Positions 1 through 6,505 of a stretch of 15,162 nucleotides of DNA are shown piece after piece. A model generated the notes under the pieces. The model did not search any database. It was not told the DNA's origin and saw nothing but the letters and a program-made list of their open reading frames with translations. Origin of the DNA: JAVBLQ01 sp031553435 (GTDB lineage: Bacteria; Bacteroidota; Bacteroidia; Bacteroidales; Azobacteroidaceae); NCBI GenBank assembly GCA_031553435.1, contig JAVBLQ010000037.1:1-15162 (forward strand), written 5' to 3'. Every line of letters starts with the position of its first letter. Positions within the stretch are counted from its first letter, which is position 1. A program made the position numbers and the translations under genes.

Positions 1-55
1 CGGGAGACTTGCGACAATGTCGCAAACGCAAATTTGCTCAGCGGGAGACTTGCGA
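1..55. repeat. 41-bp-period direct repeat with internal palindromes
   Basis: The 14-mer CGGGAGACTTGCGA occurs at 1-14 and again at 42-55, giving a period of 41 bp. Inside the unit are two palindromes: TTGCGAC/GTCGCAA (9-15 with 19-25) and GCAAATTTGC (28-37). The window cuts the array on the left, so more copies may lie outside. The period is not a multiple of three, which argues against a protein repeat, although frame 1 stays open through it. It looks like an intergenic tandem repeat. Confidence 0.6.
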
Positions 56-177
56 AAACTCTGGAACAGCACTTTACGTATAAAGGCAGGATAAAAACCG
101 GAATAAACTCTCAGGAAAAAACAAGAGAAGAGAGTTTCTTCACCTGGTTTATGGGTATATGTGACACATACATATAA
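1..177 (+). CDS. Possible C-terminal end of an unrecognised gene (partial, entering from the left edge)
   Basis: Frame 1 is open from the first base to the TAA at 175-177, giving 58 residues. The first part translates the 41-bp repeat. The later part, from about residue 18, looks more protein-like: LAKTLEQHFTYKGRIKTGI near the middle and REESFFTWFMGICDTYI before the stop. I do not recognise the family. The alternative is that the repeat is intergenic and the open frame is chance, since a second frame is also open to about position 92. The gene start would lie outside the window, so no function is offered. Confidence 0.25.
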   Translation, partial: RETCDNVANANLLSGRLAKTLEQHFTYKGRIKTGINSQEKTREESFFTWFMGICDTYI

Positions 178-417
178 AGTTTATCGTGCGCAAGCAACCT
201 TTAGCCTTTCGCCCTTTACCTTCAATTTACCGATGCGATTCAACATCAAATAATAATCATATCATTATAAAAATATAAAAGCTGTTGGCACAGTTTTTGT
301 GTATTTTTTATATAATTAGGCATATGACGTTTTTTTTTGAATTTCTCTACTTTTTTCTGTTTTATATAAAAGCACATTGCACTGTACATCAAACTACTAA
401 ACTACTAACAAATTAAG
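178..417 (+). other. Upstream region of the OmpA-family gene
   Basis: This 240-base stretch holds no convincing gene. It contains a short pyrimidine repeat of CCTTTAG-like heptamers at 198-219 with one extra base in it, an A+T-rich block, a sigma-54-like promoter (separate entry) and an A-rich leader. The leader includes a doubled AAACTACT just before the start codon. No Shine-Dalgarno sequence is seen before the ATG at 418, as is normal for Bacteroidota. Confidence 0.5.
285..301 (+). promoter_or_regulatory. Candidate sigma-54 (RpoN) promoter for the OmpA-family gene
   Basis: The sequence TTGGCACAGTTTTTGTG closely matches the -24/-12 consensus TTGGCAC-N5-TTGC. The GG at 287-288 and the GT at 299-300, in the place of the GC, are separated by exactly 10 bases, the spacing RpoN requires. 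The only departure in the core is T for C in the -12 element. Transcription would begin near 312, giving a leader of about 105 nt. No TAnnTTTG housekeeping element was found close by. A chance match in A+T-rich DNA remains possible. Confidence 0.45.
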
Positions 418-1746
418 ATGAAAAAAAGATTATTATTATTTATTTGTATTGCATTACCTTTAGTATGTATCAAATCACAACAAACAAGTCAAAGTGATAA
501 GAGTGCATTAAAAACAACCTGGGTTAGTAATGGCGTTAGGGATAATTGGTTTATCTCACTCAACGGTGGTATTGCCGATTTAATGAGTGAAGAAGGTTGG
601 CAAATGAAATTTTTCGACAGAGTAACTCCTACAATCGGATTGTCTGTGGGAAAATGGATATCGCCTGTGTGGGGTCTTCGTATGAATGCAACAAGTTCTA
701 AATTACAGGGATTTGTTTCCTGGAATTATGCTGACGATAGTGGTGACGGCCTATGGTATCTGGGTAAAAATTACGACATACCTAGTGGCAATACTAATTT
801 GTATGCAGATGCTGCCACTAACGGGACTTTTGTAAGAGAAAGATTTCTCAAAGATAAAGCAACAAGTAAATATGGAGTCGATGGATATACTTATAATGTT
901 ACATATGCAGGGATTTCAATTGATTATCTGCTAAATCTGAAAAATTTCTGCATGCAATACAACGAAAATGGCTTATTCAATCCGATAGCTTATGTCGGTG
1001 TCGGTTATAGTCATACTTTCAAAGAGTTAGACAGAACTGCAGTTAATGTTGCAATGGCAAAATGCGGTTTAATGTTTGATTTTCGTCTAAGTGATGCCTG
1101 GAGTGTTAATTTAGATGCACAATATATTATCGTTCCGGAAGCACTTGACCGTCGTATAGGAGACAACAATATACAAGATGCAATAGGAAATTACACATTG
1201 GGATTTACCTATAAATTCAAACAACGCAATTTTCATGTTGCAGAACTCAATGATCCAAAGCAAATTGCAGCACTCAACAATGAAATCAATAATCTACGCA
1301 AAAAACTGGCTGATCGTCCGTCTTTCAAATGTCCTGAGTGTCCGGCATGTCCTGAATGTCCTAAACTGCCACCTGTAGTGGAAGTGGATAAATTGAAAAC
1401 TCCGGTTGAAAAATACAATGTAAAATTCTTGCCGACACCTGTATATTTCCGTATCAATAGCTCTGTTATTGATTACAATCAATGGGAAAGCATTAAAAAA
1501 GCGGCTGAATATCTGAGAGAAAATCCGAGCCAAAGAATTAAAATATCCGGCTACGCGGATAGAAAAACCGGAACAGCAGCCATCAACAAAAGGCTATCGG
1601 AACAACGGGCAAAAGTTGTATATGATGCAATGGTAAATGAATATGGAATCTCTCCAAGCCGGATAGAAACTGCTTACTTAGGAGACTCTGTTCAACCATT
1701 TGAAGAAAATGATTGGAATCGCGTTGTAATTTTCGTTATTCCGTAA
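418..1746 (+). CDS. OmpA-family outer-membrane protein, peptidoglycan-binding
   Basis: A 442-residue protein that probably tethers the outer membrane to peptidoglycan. Residues 1 to about 21 form a signal peptide. Residues about 40-275 look like a beta-barrel with many aromatic, alternating strands and a closing YTLGFTYKFK strand. A short coiled-coil-like stretch (about 284-298) is followed by a Cys-Pro linker with cysteines at 305, 308, 311 and 314. The C-terminal OmpA domain (about 340-442) has GYADRKTG, NKRLSEQRA and the ending QPFEENDWNRVVIFVIP. D381 and R397 match the diaminopimelate-binding Asp and Arg of E. coli OmpA, with one extra residue between them as in Bacteroides OmpA proteins. 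It appears monocistronic, with its own candidate promoter and terminator. Family assignment is firm; the exact orthologue is not. Confidence 0.93.
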   Translation: MKKRLLLFICIALPLVCIKSQQTSQSDKSALKTTWVSNGVRDNWFISLNGGIADLMSEEGWQMKFFDRVTPTIGLSVGKWISPVWGLRMNATSSKLQGFVSWNYADDSGDGLWYLGKNYDIPSGNTNLYADAATNGTFVRERFLKDKATSKYGVDGYTYNVTYAGISIDYLLNLKNFCMQYNENGLFNPIAYVGVGYSHTFKELDRTAVNVAMAKCGLMFDFRLSDAWSVNLDAQYIIVPEALDRRIGDNNIQDAIGNYTLGFTYKFKQRNFHVAELNDPKQIAALNNEINNLRKKLADRPSFKCPECPACPECPKLPPVVEVDKLKTPVEKYNVKFLPTPVYFRINSSVIDYNQWESIKKAAEYLRENPSQRIKISGYADRKTGTAAINKRLSEQRAKVVYDAMVNEYGISPSRIETAYLGDSVQPFEENDWNRVVIFVIP

Positions 1747-1765
1747 TTTAAAATTATATATCCGG

Positions 1766-1814
1766 AAAAAATAAGGTAAGTTCAGGGAATCTGAAAACTT
1801 GCCTTATTTTTTTA
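1766..1814 (+). terminator. Intrinsic terminator after the OmpA-family gene
   Basis: A stem formed by AAAAAATAAGGTAAGTT (1766-1782) and AACTTGCCTTATTTTTT (1797-1813), with one G-U pair, encloses a short loop and ends in a T run. It begins 20 bases after the stop codon. The A run on the left arm means it could also work from the other strand. Confidence 0.85.
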
Positions 1815-1851
1815 TCCTTTCCTAAGCACAGGAAATATTACTATTTTTTCG

Positions 1852-1859
1852 TAAGTTTG
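1852..1859 (+). promoter_or_regulatory. Candidate -7 promoter element (TAnnTTTG)
   Basis: TAAGTTTG fits the Bacteroidota housekeeping -7 consensus TAnnTTTG and lies about 45 bases before the ATG at 1904. No clear TTTG -33 element is at the expected distance, so this rests on the -7 motif and its position between a terminator and a gene start. Confidence 0.45.
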
Positions 1860-1903
1860 CACGATAATTAAATTCAATCTGCAACTCACAAATTTTAATT
1901 TAC

Positions 1904-2392
1904 ATGAAAAAGATTTTTTTATTGGTCGCTTTTTTTATTTCAATCAGTTTAAATTCTTATTCACAAACCATTAGCCCTAATGCGCTCGGATTAAAATTCG
2001 GAACGGGAACCGGTGAAATCGATGGTTTTGATTTTCAATTTTCATACCAAAGAGGCATGAGTTTGGATAACAGGCTTGAATTAAATTTAGGATTTAATTC
2101 CGGAAGAAGTGAAGATCCCAATTTCTTATTAGGAGGATATTACCAATGGGTTTGGCACCTGGAAGGAAGTTTCAACTGGTATGTTGGTCCCGGCGCCCAA
2201 TTAGGCTTTATAAATATGCATGAATTTAGCTCTACCGATTTCCTTTTTGGATTAGGAGGTCAGATTGGACTCGAATATTGTTTCAGCCAAACACCCATAC
2301 ACATCACTTTAGATTATAACCCAACCATCGGATTAACCAATAGTATAGGGTATTATGGCCCTATTAGTATAGGTGTAAGATATTTATTTTAA
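1904..2392 (+). CDS. Small outer-membrane beta-barrel protein
   Basis: A 162-residue protein with a clear signal peptide (MKKIFLLVAFFISISLNSYS, cut near residue 21). The rest is made of short alternating strands rich in glycine and aromatic residues: ALGLKFGTGTGEIDGFDFQF, then LELNLGFNSG, GSFNWYVGPGAQLGF, GGQIGLEYCF and a final ISIGVRYLF. Ending in an aromatic residue is typical of proteins inserted by the BAM complex. The size and layout suit an eight-stranded barrel like the OmpW/OprF-N or outer_membrane_beta-barrel families. No enzyme motif is visible and the role is unknown. rnpB begins only 8 bases after its stop codon, so its transcript may run into rnpB or share a terminator with it. 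Confidence 0.75.
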   Translation: MKKIFLLVAFFISISLNSYSQTISPNALGLKFGTGTGEIDGFDFQFSYQRGMSLDNRLELNLGFNSGRSEDPNFLLGGYYQWVWHLEGSFNWYVGPGAQLGFINMHEFSSTDFLFGLGGQIGLEYCFSQTPIHITLDYNPTIGLTNSIGYYGPISIGVRYLF

Positions 2393-2400
2393 AAAACAGA

Positions 2401-2835
2401 TACAGTAAATCGGTCTGTCGCTCTTTTTAGTGACGGGGGTGACATGGTAACGAAGTGACAAGCGATATTAATATCAGTCACAAGGTCACTTTGTCTCTCC
2501 GTAACTAAAAAGGGAGGAAAGTCCGGGCAACACAGAGCACCATACTACCTAACAGATAGTCGGTTGTGAAGCCGAAGTACAGCAGAAGAAAACAACCGCC
2601 GGTTCCACCGGAAACGGTAAGGGTGAGAAGGTAGTGTAAGAGACTACCGGATCTTATAGCAATATAAGATGCCGTGCTGCTTATGGGTTGCAAGGTCATG
2701 TATACCGGCGCATGTAGAACTGCTCGTTCGATGCCGGGGGGTAGACTGCTGGAGCTACGGTGTGAGCCGTGGTCGAGATAAATGACAGACAACGGTTTTA
2801 TACTGTTACAGAACCCGGCTTATAGATTTACTGTA
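2401..2835 (+). ncRNA. rnpB: RNase P RNA (bacterial type A)
   Basis: This is the catalytic RNA of RNase P, which removes the 5' leader of pre-tRNAs. The universally conserved 5' block GAGGAAAGTCCGGGC is at 2514-2528 and the 3' block ACAGAACCCGGCTTAT at 2808-2823. The ends are set by a perfect 11-bp P1 helix (2401-2411 with 2825-2835). P2 is GTCTGTC/GACAGAC (2413-2419 with 2784-2790). P3 begins with CTTTTTAG/CTAAAAAG (2423-2430 with 2505-2512) and carries an unusually long inner arm that includes AAGTGAC/GTCACTT (2453-2459 with 2485-2491). At about 435 nt it is longer than the usual 350-400 nt, mainly because of P3. A T run follows P1, but no separate terminator hairpin is obvious. Confidence 0.97.
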
Positions 2836-2843
2836 TTTTTTAT

Positions 2844-2892
2844 TCACAGTTCACTACTCACCATTCACTATTCACCATTCACTACTCACACT
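2844..2892 (+). repeat. Heptamer tandem repeat (TCACNNN x7) between rnpB and tgt
   Basis: Seven consecutive 7-base units all begin with TCAC; they are TCACAGT, TCACTAC, TCACCAT, TCACTAT, TCACCAT, TCACTAC and TCACACT in that order. The array fills nearly all of the space between the end of rnpB and the tgt ATG at 2895. It contains no G+A-rich ribosome-binding site and no obvious promoter, so tgt is probably read from a transcript that passes through or starts within this array. Confidence 0.85.
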
Positions 2893-2894
2893 AT

Positions 2895-4025
2895 ATGCAA
2901 TTCAAAGTACAACACACAGATTCACAATCAAGCGCAAGAGCCGGAGAAATCATCACTGATCACGGCATCATAGAAACTCCCATTTTTATGCCTGTTGGCA
3001 CACAAGCATCCGTTAAAGCTGTTCATTTCAGCGAATTAAGAGAAGATATTAAAGCTGAAATCATATTGGGTAATACTTATCATCTCTATCTTCGTCCTGG
3101 AATAGAAATACTGGAAAAAGCAGGAGGAATTCATAGATTCAACAGTTGGGATAGACCCATATTGACTGACAGTGGCGGGTTTCAAGTCTTTTCATTATCA
3201 GAAAACAGAAAATTATCTGAAGAAGGAGCTGTTTTTCGCTCACATATTGATGGATCGAAACATTTATTTACTCCGGAAAGAGTAATGGACATCCAACGAA
3301 GTATCGGAGCAGATATCATCATGGCTTTCGACGAATGTACTCCGGGCGATGCAGATTACAATTACGCAAAAAAATCATTGGATCTGACGGAAAGGTGGCT
3401 GAATCGTTGCATCAACAGATTCAACGAAACTGAAGGTAAATATGGTTACCGTCAGGCACTGTTTCCTATTGTGCAAGGCTGTGTATATCCCGACCTTCGT
3501 AAAAGAGCCGCAGAAAATGTTGCAGAAAAAGGTGCGGACGGCAATGCTATCGGAGGATTGGCTGTCGGCGAACCTACAGAAAAAATGTACGAAATGATCG
3601 AATTAGTCAATGATATTCTCCCTAAAGATAAACCTCGCTATTTGATGGGAGTAGGAACCCCTGTCAACCTGTTAGAAGCTATCGAAAGAGGTGTCGATAT
3701 GTTCGATTGTATCATGCCCACGCGTAACGGGCGCAATGGACAGCTTTTTACAAAAAAAGGTATCATGAACATGCGTAACAAAAAATGGGCTGACGACTTC
3801 TCTCCTATTGAAGAAGACGGCGCTTCTGTTATTGACCGGGTCCACAGCAAAGCTTACCTTCGCCATTTGTTTAATGTGGATGAAATTTTGGCGCTGCAAA
3901 TTGCATCTATCCATAACCTGGCTTTTTATCTATGGTTGGTAAAAGAGGCCAGAAAACATATTATCGAAGGAAATTTCCCGGCCTGGAAAAAAAGCATCAT
4001 TCCTGATTTACAGAATCGGTTGTAA
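2895..4025 (+). CDS. tgt: tRNA-guanine transglycosylase (queuine/preQ1 insertion)
   Basis: A 376-residue TGT that exchanges guanine-34 of GUN-anticodon tRNAs for preQ1 in queuosine synthesis. Visible motifs are FMPVGTQASVKAV near the start, TDSGGFQVFSL with the catalytic Asp at 92, FDECTP at 145-150, IVQGCVYPDLR, GGLAVGE (substrate pocket), and RGVDMFDCIMPTRNGR with the nucleophile Asp at 271. The C-terminal region, which in E. coli and Zymomonas TGT carries the zinc ligands CxCxxC, here reads EEDGASVIDRVHSKAYLRHL with no cysteine, although the His of SIHNLAFY (340) is kept. From memory, Bacteroidota TGTs often lack these cysteines. The length is normal. The start follows directly on a heptamer repeat without a ribosome-binding site. 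Located next to rnpB, it gives two tRNA-maturation genes side by side. Confidence 0.97.
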   Translation: MQFKVQHTDSQSSARAGEIITDHGIIETPIFMPVGTQASVKAVHFSELREDIKAEIILGNTYHLYLRPGIEILEKAGGIHRFNSWDRPILTDSGGFQVFSLSENRKLSEEGAVFRSHIDGSKHLFTPERVMDIQRSIGADIIMAFDECTPGDADYNYAKKSLDLTERWLNRCINRFNETEGKYGYRQALFPIVQGCVYPDLRKRAAENVAEKGADGNAIGGLAVGEPTEKMYEMIELVNDILPKDKPRYLMGVGTPVNLLEAIERGVDMFDCIMPTRNGRNGQLFTKKGIMNMRNKKWADDFSPIEEDGASVIDRVHSKAYLRHLFNVDEILALQIASIHNLAFYLWLVKEARKHIIEGNFPAWKKSIIPDLQNRL

Positions 4026-4132
4026 ATTATTTTTTCGATCTATGTATGAATGGGTTAATTGTAATATTTATAATAAAACCAAAACAGTATTTGTTTGTTT
4101 TTAAATAAAACATTCATTTCAAAATTAAATAT

Positions 4133-4140
4133 TACTTTTG
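4133..4140 (+). promoter_or_regulatory. Candidate -7 element for the hypothetical / GtrA / glycosyltransferase operon
   Basis: TACTTTTG fits TAnnTTTG and ends 5 bases before the ATG at 4146, so the mRNA would have almost no leader. The -33 element is not clear. It supports 4146, not the upstream TTG at 4095, as the start of the first gene. Confidence 0.4.
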
Positions 4141-4145
4141 TAAAC

Positions 4146-4871
4146 ATGGAAAATAATGACGATATATTCAAAAAATTTCAGGACTCGATACAAAATATAA
4201 AAGGACATCTTCATATACTCGAAAGCAGTGTTCCGGTTGAAAAACAAATGGAATACTTTCATTATTCCGAAGATGTCAAGAAAAATAAAAGTGAAAAAGG
4301 AATCCCCATCGAAAAAGAAATACAGGTATTAAATGCACCGGAATCAACAGAAAATGAAAAAAAATATTCTCTGGCAAGACTGGCTGTATCGGCAGATGTT
4401 GCAGCATATCGTGCATTAGAAGCCTATGCTAAAAATCCGGACCAAGGCCTGGAAGACTGGTCTCAAATGTCATTACTGGAAGCCCGAATTGCATTGGAAT
4501 CCGAATTTTCTGATGAAAAACAAGTATATATTTCTTCAGGCTTGGGAGGAAAAGGCTCCAAACTGAGATTTTTTTCTCTGATTAAATCTAAAGATCTGAA
4601 AACATTTTCCTCTTATCAAAGAGAATTGATAGAAAGAGAATTTTCGTTTTATATGTATGAACATAATGGGGAAATCGAATTTTTGAATATTCAAGAAAAT
4701 TACATAACAATAATCTTTTTGGTGAATCTGCAGCAAAACATGAAAATCATATTGGATCAAGCTATCAATGAATGTAATCAATATGGAGATTTTATAGATT
4801 ATAATTACCTGATAACTAATGTAAAAGTATATACTGAAGAAGAAATTCAGAACGAATTAGATAAAAAATAA
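4146..4871 (+). CDS. Conserved-type hypothetical protein, first gene of a GtrA/glycosyltransferase operon
   Basis: A 241-residue soluble protein, no signal peptide or membrane segment. I chose the ATG at 4146 because the longer frame would need a TTG start at 4095 and the 17 extra residues fall on A+T-rich promoter-like DNA. Residues about 1-75 are charged and look flexible. A helical core follows (YSLARLAVSADVAAYRALEAY, then DWSQMSLLEARIALESEF), resembling a helical-repeat pair. A glycine-rich stretch ISSGLGGKGSKLRFF precedes an alpha/beta C-terminal part. I recognise it as resembling hypothetical proteins of Bacteroidales but know of no function. Its stop overlaps the next start by one base (TAATG), which implies translational coupling to the GtrA gene. 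Confidence 0.8.
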   Translation: MENNDDIFKKFQDSIQNIKGHLHILESSVPVEKQMEYFHYSEDVKKNKSEKGIPIEKEIQVLNAPESTENEKKYSLARLAVSADVAAYRALEAYAKNPDQGLEDWSQMSLLEARIALESEFSDEKQVYISSGLGGKGSKLRFFSLIKSKDLKTFSSYQRELIEREFSFYMYEHNGEIEFLNIQENYITIIFLVNLQQNMKIILDQAINECNQYGDFIDYNYLITNVKVYTEEEIQNELDKK

Positions 4872-5329
4872 TGACAAAATCATTTATAGCTCAAGCCTTC
4901 AAGTATGGAATTGTTGGCGTCATGAATACTTTGTTAACAGCCATGGTCATTTGGTTCATGATGAAATTTGTTTTCGGAATCGAAAAGGATACGGAAGCCT
5001 CCTCAACAGCAGTTTCCATCTCCAACTTCACAGGTTATATTATAGGATTACTAAACAGCTTTATTTTTAACCGTAACTGGACATTTAAAAGCAAAGCAAG
5101 TTGGAGAAAAGGACTTTTAAAGTTTTTACTGGCTTTTATTATTTGTTACCTGATTCAATTGGGGGTAGTTTTATCCTTAAATACTTATGCAAATATTCCT
5201 CATCTTCAATTTTCATTTATAAGTAAAGAATATCATTTAACATCTGCTTATATTTGTCAGATGATAGGAATTGTCGTGTACACAATCTTAAATTTCTTTT
5301 TCAATAAATATTACACTTTCAAAAAATAG
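4871..5329 (+). CDS. GtrA-family membrane protein
   Basis: A 152-residue polytopic protein with four predicted membrane helices (about 12-35, 48-66, 83-104 and 124-147). Family motifs are FKYGIVGVMNT near the start, NSFIFNRNWTF in the middle and FNKYYTFKK at the end, all typical of the GtrA/DPMS group (PF04138). Members are thought to assist flipping or supply of undecaprenyl-phosphate-linked sugars for cell-surface glycans. It starts on the last base of the upstream stop codon, and the glycosyltransferase begins one base after its own stop, so the three genes are one operon. The partner glycosyltransferase makes a lipid-sugar role likely, but the sugar and acceptor cannot be told. Confidence 0.9.
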   Translation: MTKSFIAQAFKYGIVGVMNTLLTAMVIWFMMKFVFGIEKDTEASSTAVSISNFTGYIIGLLNSFIFNRNWTFKSKASWRKGLLKFLLAFIICYLIQLGVVLSLNTYANIPHLQFSFISKEYHLTSAYICQMIGIVVYTILNFFFNKYYTFKK

Positions 5330-5330
5330 T

Positions 5331-6266
5331 ATGAAAAAGACATTAGATATCATTGTCCCTTGTTACAACGAAGAGGCCGTAATCTGGGTAACATACGAAA
5401 AACTGAAAGCAGTCATGAAAGAAATGACTGATGTTGAGTCGTATATAACTTTTATCAATGACGGAAGTAAAGATGCTACCAAAGATATACTTTTTGAAAT
5501 AGCAAAAACAGACAGAAAGGTAAAAGTACTTAGTTTTTCCCGCAATTTCGGTCATCAACCCGCAGTTACCGCAGGAATCAACAACTGCACCGCAGATATG
5601 GCCGTAATTATTGACGCCGATTTGCAAGATCCGCCGGAATTAATCCCTGATCTGATCAAAACAATGGAAGAAAACAAAGCCAACGTTGTTTACTGCGTCC
5701 GTAAAAAACGGGAAGGTGAGAGTAAATTCAAAGAAGTCACAGCCAAATGGTTTTATCGTTTTCTTAATAACCTATCCGAAGTGAAATTCCCTGTCGATAC
5801 CGGAGACTTCCGACTCATCGACTCAAATGTTATCCGGGAATTCAATCGTCTGAAAGAAAAAGGTAAATATATTCGCGGATTAATTTCATGGGTTGGGTTC
5901 AAACAAATCCCATATTACTATGAAAGAAAAGCCCGTTTTGCCGGAGATACCAAATATCCTTTGAGCAAAATGCTCAAGTTCGCCTCAACAGCATTATTAT
6001 ATTTTTCAAAAAAACCATTATTATTGGCGACCAGTCTCGGTTTTTTATCCATGTTGGTAGGAATAGTGTTAGCTATCTGGTACATCCTGGGTAAGTTTTT
6101 CGGGTTCACTAATGCGGAAAGCGGCTTTACTTCAATCATGATCATGATTATCTTTTTTGGGGGAGTTCAGCTATTGACTATCGGCGTACTCGGACAGTAT
6201 GTCGGAATCTTGTTTGATGAAGTAAAAGACCGGCCGGAATATATTATTGAGACAAAAATGAATTAG
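5331..6266 (+). CDS. Polyprenyl-phosphate glycosyltransferase (GT2, DPM1/GtrB-like)
   Basis: A 311-residue family-2 glycosyltransferase likely to move a sugar from a nucleotide donor to undecaprenyl phosphate at the inner face of the inner membrane. Residues 1-225 form the catalytic domain: LDIIVPCYNEE, FINDGSKD, FSRNFGHQPAVTAGI, the metal-binding IIDADLQDPP (Asp95 and Asp97) and the DTGDFRL acceptor-site motif (about 156-162). Two membrane helices follow (about 229-254 and 267-293), with the cytosolic ending DEVKDRPEYII that is typical of GtrB/ArnC-like enzymes. Together with the adjacent GtrA-type gene it resembles the GtrA/GtrB pairs that modify surface polysaccharides; the matching membrane glycosyltransferase (GtrC-type) is not here. 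A weak hairpin with a T run follows. Confidence 0.93.
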   Translation: MKKTLDIIVPCYNEEAVIWVTYEKLKAVMKEMTDVESYITFINDGSKDATKDILFEIAKTDRKVKVLSFSRNFGHQPAVTAGINNCTADMAVIIDADLQDPPELIPDLIKTMEENKANVVYCVRKKREGESKFKEVTAKWFYRFLNNLSEVKFPVDTGDFRLIDSNVIREFNRLKEKGKYIRGLISWVGFKQIPYYYERKARFAGDTKYPLSKMLKFASTALLYFSKKPLLLATSLGFLSMLVGIVLAIWYILGKFFGFTNAESGFTSIMIMIIFFGGVQLLTIGVLGQYVGILFDEVKDRPEYIIETKMN

Positions 6267-6277
6267 TTTACTGAATT

Positions 6278-6300
6278 ATGTTGTAAAGCATCTTTTTTTA
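6278..6300 (+). terminator. Weak terminator-like hairpin after the glycosyltransferase gene
   Basis: ATGTT (6278-6282) pairs with AGCAT (6287-6291) across a GTAA loop, followed by a run of seven T. The stem is only five pairs with one G-U, so efficiency is doubtful. Confidence 0.35.
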
Positions 6301-6332
6301 TTTGACAAGTCGTAAAAAAGTTCGTACATTTG
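6301..6332 (+). promoter_or_regulatory. Consensus Bacteroidota promoter upstream of greA
   Basis: TTTG at 6301-6304 (-33) and TACATTTG at 6325-6332 (-7, TAnnTTTG) are separated by 20 bases, matching the sigma-AB consensus. This is the best housekeeping promoter in the window. Transcription should start near 6338-6340, just before a five-codon ORF and a strong terminator. Confidence 0.8.
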
Positions 6333-6343
6333 CACTTGTAAAC

Positions 6344-6361
6344 ATGAAAAACGGGAAATAA
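6344..6361 (+). CDS. Possible five-residue leader peptide MKNGK
   Basis: ATG-AAA-AAC-GGG-AAA-TAA begins about 5 bases after the predicted transcription start and ends 4 bases before the terminator stem. Position between promoter and terminator is what one expects of an attenuator leader peptide, but the codons show no amino-acid-specific run and no ribosome-binding site is visible. It may be chance. Confidence 0.2.
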   Translation: MKNGK

Positions 6362-6365
6362 AGGG

Positions 6366-6401
6366 TTCCAACCTCGTGGTTGGAATTCTTTTTTGTTTTT
6401 T
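6366..6401 (+). terminator. Strong intrinsic terminator in the greA leader
   Basis: A perfect 8-bp stem TTCCAACC/GGTTGGAA (6366-6373 with 6378-6385) with loop TCGT, extended by G-U pairs, is followed by a long T-rich tail (6386-6401). It lies about 30 bases after the predicted transcription start and about 120 bases before greA. It must either release a small RNA of about 60 nt or act as an attenuator controlling greA. Confidence 0.85.
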
Positions 6402-6421
6402 AGTGAATAATAAATGAGGAT

Positions 6422-6443
6422 CGCCTCACCGCGGTGTGAAGCG
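6422..6443 (+). promoter_or_regulatory. GC-rich hairpin in the greA 5' region
   Basis: CGC-C-TCAC pairs with GTGA-A-GCG around a short loop with one mismatch. It is the only GC-rich element in this A+T-rich leader and has no T run, so it is a structured leader element and not a terminator. Its role is unknown. Confidence 0.35.
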
Positions 6444-6505
6444 ACTCTTGCTTCTTTCCGTTTACAATTATAAAAATCATTAACAATTTAAACAAAAAAT
6501 TATTT

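Noticed and set aside
1233..1533. Two minus-strand frames with HSGHAGHSGH-like or FRTCRTLRTF repeats
   Set aside because: The repeats are only the reverse reading of the Cys-Pro linker codons of the OmpA-family protein.
2505..2792. 95-codon open frame on the - strand
   Set aside because: It lies wholly within RNase P RNA, whose conserved blocks and helices explain the sequence.
2844..2892. CRISPR-like array
   Set aside because: The repeats are adjacent 7-mers without spacers, and no cas gene is nearby.
2782..2973. 63-codon + frame spanning the end of rnpB and the heptamer repeat
   Set aside because: It overlaps the conserved 3' end of RNase P RNA and reads into tgt in a different frame; its sequence is just the repeat translated.
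4095..4145. Upstream TTG start for the hypothetical protein
   Set aside because: The extra 17 codons fall on promoter-like A+T-rich DNA including a TAnnTTTG element; the ATG at 4146 is the better start.
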